Shown: one piece after another, positions 63,008 through 64,000 of the stretch
Layout: each line of letters opens with the position of its first letter
Numbering within the stretch: position 1 is the stretch's first letter
NCBI GenBank assembly: GCA_934045075.1
Contig: OW203725.1
Span: 15,870,269-15,934,268, forward strand
Length of the DNA: 64,000 nt
Direction of reading: 5' to 3'
From: Yponomeuta sedellus
Lineage: Eukaryota > Arthropoda > Insecta > Lepidoptera > Yponomeutidae
Notes under the pieces: generated by a model
The model's input: the letters and a program-made list of their open reading frames with translations, nothing else
Told to the model about the DNA's origin: nothing
The model's database searches: none
Program-made: the position numbers and the translations under genes

Positions 63008-63123
63008 ACAGTCACACCTGACATTGTATCGCCGCTAGATTCAGCCATTTCGCTAGCCAGAACGTATTTTTCACAAGTATTTTGCAAAACAATTAAATTC
63101 AACTTAGAGAAGATTTTTTTCAT
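63008..63123 (-). CDS. Candidate alternative first exon of centrosomin
   Basis: A minus-strand open stretch runs from ATG 63123 (or the inner ATG 63048, MAESSGDTMSGVT) to a consensus GTAAGT donor at 63007. It ends in phase 2, exactly as the mapped centrosomin exon 1 (47317-47384) does, so it could splice to exon 46925-46977 in frame. No other downstream minus-strand host exon was found between 47.4 and 63 kb. It may instead start an unrelated gene or be chance. Distance to the next centrosomin exon is about 16 kb, through transposons. Confidence 0.35.
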
Positions 63124-64000
63124 CACCACACTTCGAAAATTTTAACGGCCGGCCAGCAGCAGTCGTCCACAGGGATGTTAGATGCCAACTCTTGAATTAT
63201 GGCAACAGACGCTCAAAATTATGGTATTTTTGAAAAAAAATAAAAATAAGGTACGGGTGGGAAAACTCTTACGGATTTAATAAATTAGGTAGGTAGGTAC
63301 TATTAATTAAAGTATTAAAATTTCATCGAATTTTCATAAATTCTTCAAACGAACACTCTGCTCGCTTTTTTCGTTTTAATCTCTACTACTTCTAAGTTCC
63401 ACTTTTTGAAGAAAAAATACCAATAAAGCTACAAATAGCCTTGGGTAATTCAAGAGCCAGATATGAGTGGACACACAACTCCCTCGCCGTCAAGTGTGTC
63501 CCATTCATATCCCAAAGATGTCAACTATATCTGGCTCCCTCACTCATACTCTCAACTCAGTACGGTAGTCATCTCCAGGTACTTTATCCAGCTTATACAC
63601 AATGGGCGAGAGCGAGATCAACATCGTCTGACATCGGTAACATTTGGCCGCATTTCTCGTCGTAACCAACGAGAGATGAAAGAAAGTTCACCAAAAAACG
63701 TGTGATCTGGATAAAGTAGGGAATAGGTAGACTAGACTGACTCACGAATTGTGTCTCTTGTTTCCACACGCACTTAGTTGATTGGACGTCAAATGAGCTA
63801 GGACACAAGTGGTGAGCGAGATATGATAGAGATATAGTGTGTATCGGTGAGCAAAGATATGAGATACAACAACTCCCTCTAAGGACACACTTTGCCCAAG
63901 TTTAGCTACAAAGTTCACCTGTGTGTGAAGTTCACTTACAATCCACAGACTACAAAAACTATCACAGATATGAACGTTCTTATCAATTACTTACTGAACG
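63124..64000. other. Right edge, no gene recognised
   Basis: CpG-containing sequence at 63140-63180 (ACGGCCGGCCAGCAGCAG) could be the promoter of the candidate exon at 63008-63123. At about 63460-63560 and 63850-63890 short repeats (AGATATGAG, AACTCCCTC) recur. Nothing else is supported. Confidence 0.35.

Overview
The window is eukaryotic nuclear DNA that looks lepidopteran (moth or butterfly). Support comes from AT-rich spacers, short exons with GT-AG introns, insect-like versions of conserved animal genes, and a very dense, deeply nested transposon load (tRNA-derived SINEs, Jockey/R1-type LINEs, BEL/Pao and Ty3/Gypsy elements, hAT, piggyBac, PIF/Harbinger, mariner/IS630 and Helitron relics). 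There is no sign of bacterial operons or CRISPR. All exon models were built by eye from splice sites and phase, with family identity recognised from remembered motifs; no search was run.

Host genes, left to right: a TMEM268-like two-pass membrane protein on the minus strand (975-2166, its 3' part beyond the left edge); a suppressor-APC-domain (SAPCD-like) gene on the plus strand (5942-7781, three exons, 421 aa); mRpS18B on the minus strand (8701-9514, two exons, 194 aa), convergent with the previous gene; a small ankyrin-repeat gene on the plus strand (24763-34416, four exons, 220 aa) whose introns are swollen by hAT-type elements; a C18orf63/DUF4708-like gene on the minus strand (35997-39070, eight exons, 323 aa); and a centrosomin (cnn/CDK5RAP2-like) gene on the minus strand (40793-47384, eleven exons, about 794 aa) with a possible second first exon at 63008-63123. 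The gene pairs show no obvious shared pathway. Centrosomin and the SAPCD-like gene both belong to families linked to the centrosome or spindle, but that is family knowledge only.

Mobile DNA fills the rest. 3.2-4.3 kb is a Harbinger-type MITE carrying a piggyBac-type MITE. 10.2-18.4 kb is a BEL/Pao retrotransposon interrupted by a 236-bp MITE and a 1.7-kb IS630/Tc1-type transposon. 18.7-24.5 kb holds two elements with related GC-rich ends that carry THAP-domain gene remains, one of them further hit by a SINE and a hAT. 27.5-33.1 kb is a 5.5-kb element with about 330-bp inverted arms and an 8-bp target duplication, loaded with a SINE and a LINE. 49.0-50.7 kb is an RTE-type tail plus a dead mariner. 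50.9-58.8 kb is a Ty3/Gypsy element whose 5' LTR was hit by a LINE with a 5' inversion. 59.7-62.3 kb and 36.8-37.7 kb hold fold-back elements built of repeated short palindromes.

The most unusual observations are: (1) two related fold-back families in which every internal palindrome carries the same coordinated base change; (2) a perfect 186-bp palindrome inside one SINE insertion that has a 12-bp target duplication; (3) several other perfect, short-loop hairpins scattered through unrelated elements; and (4) a twin-priming-type inverted LINE.
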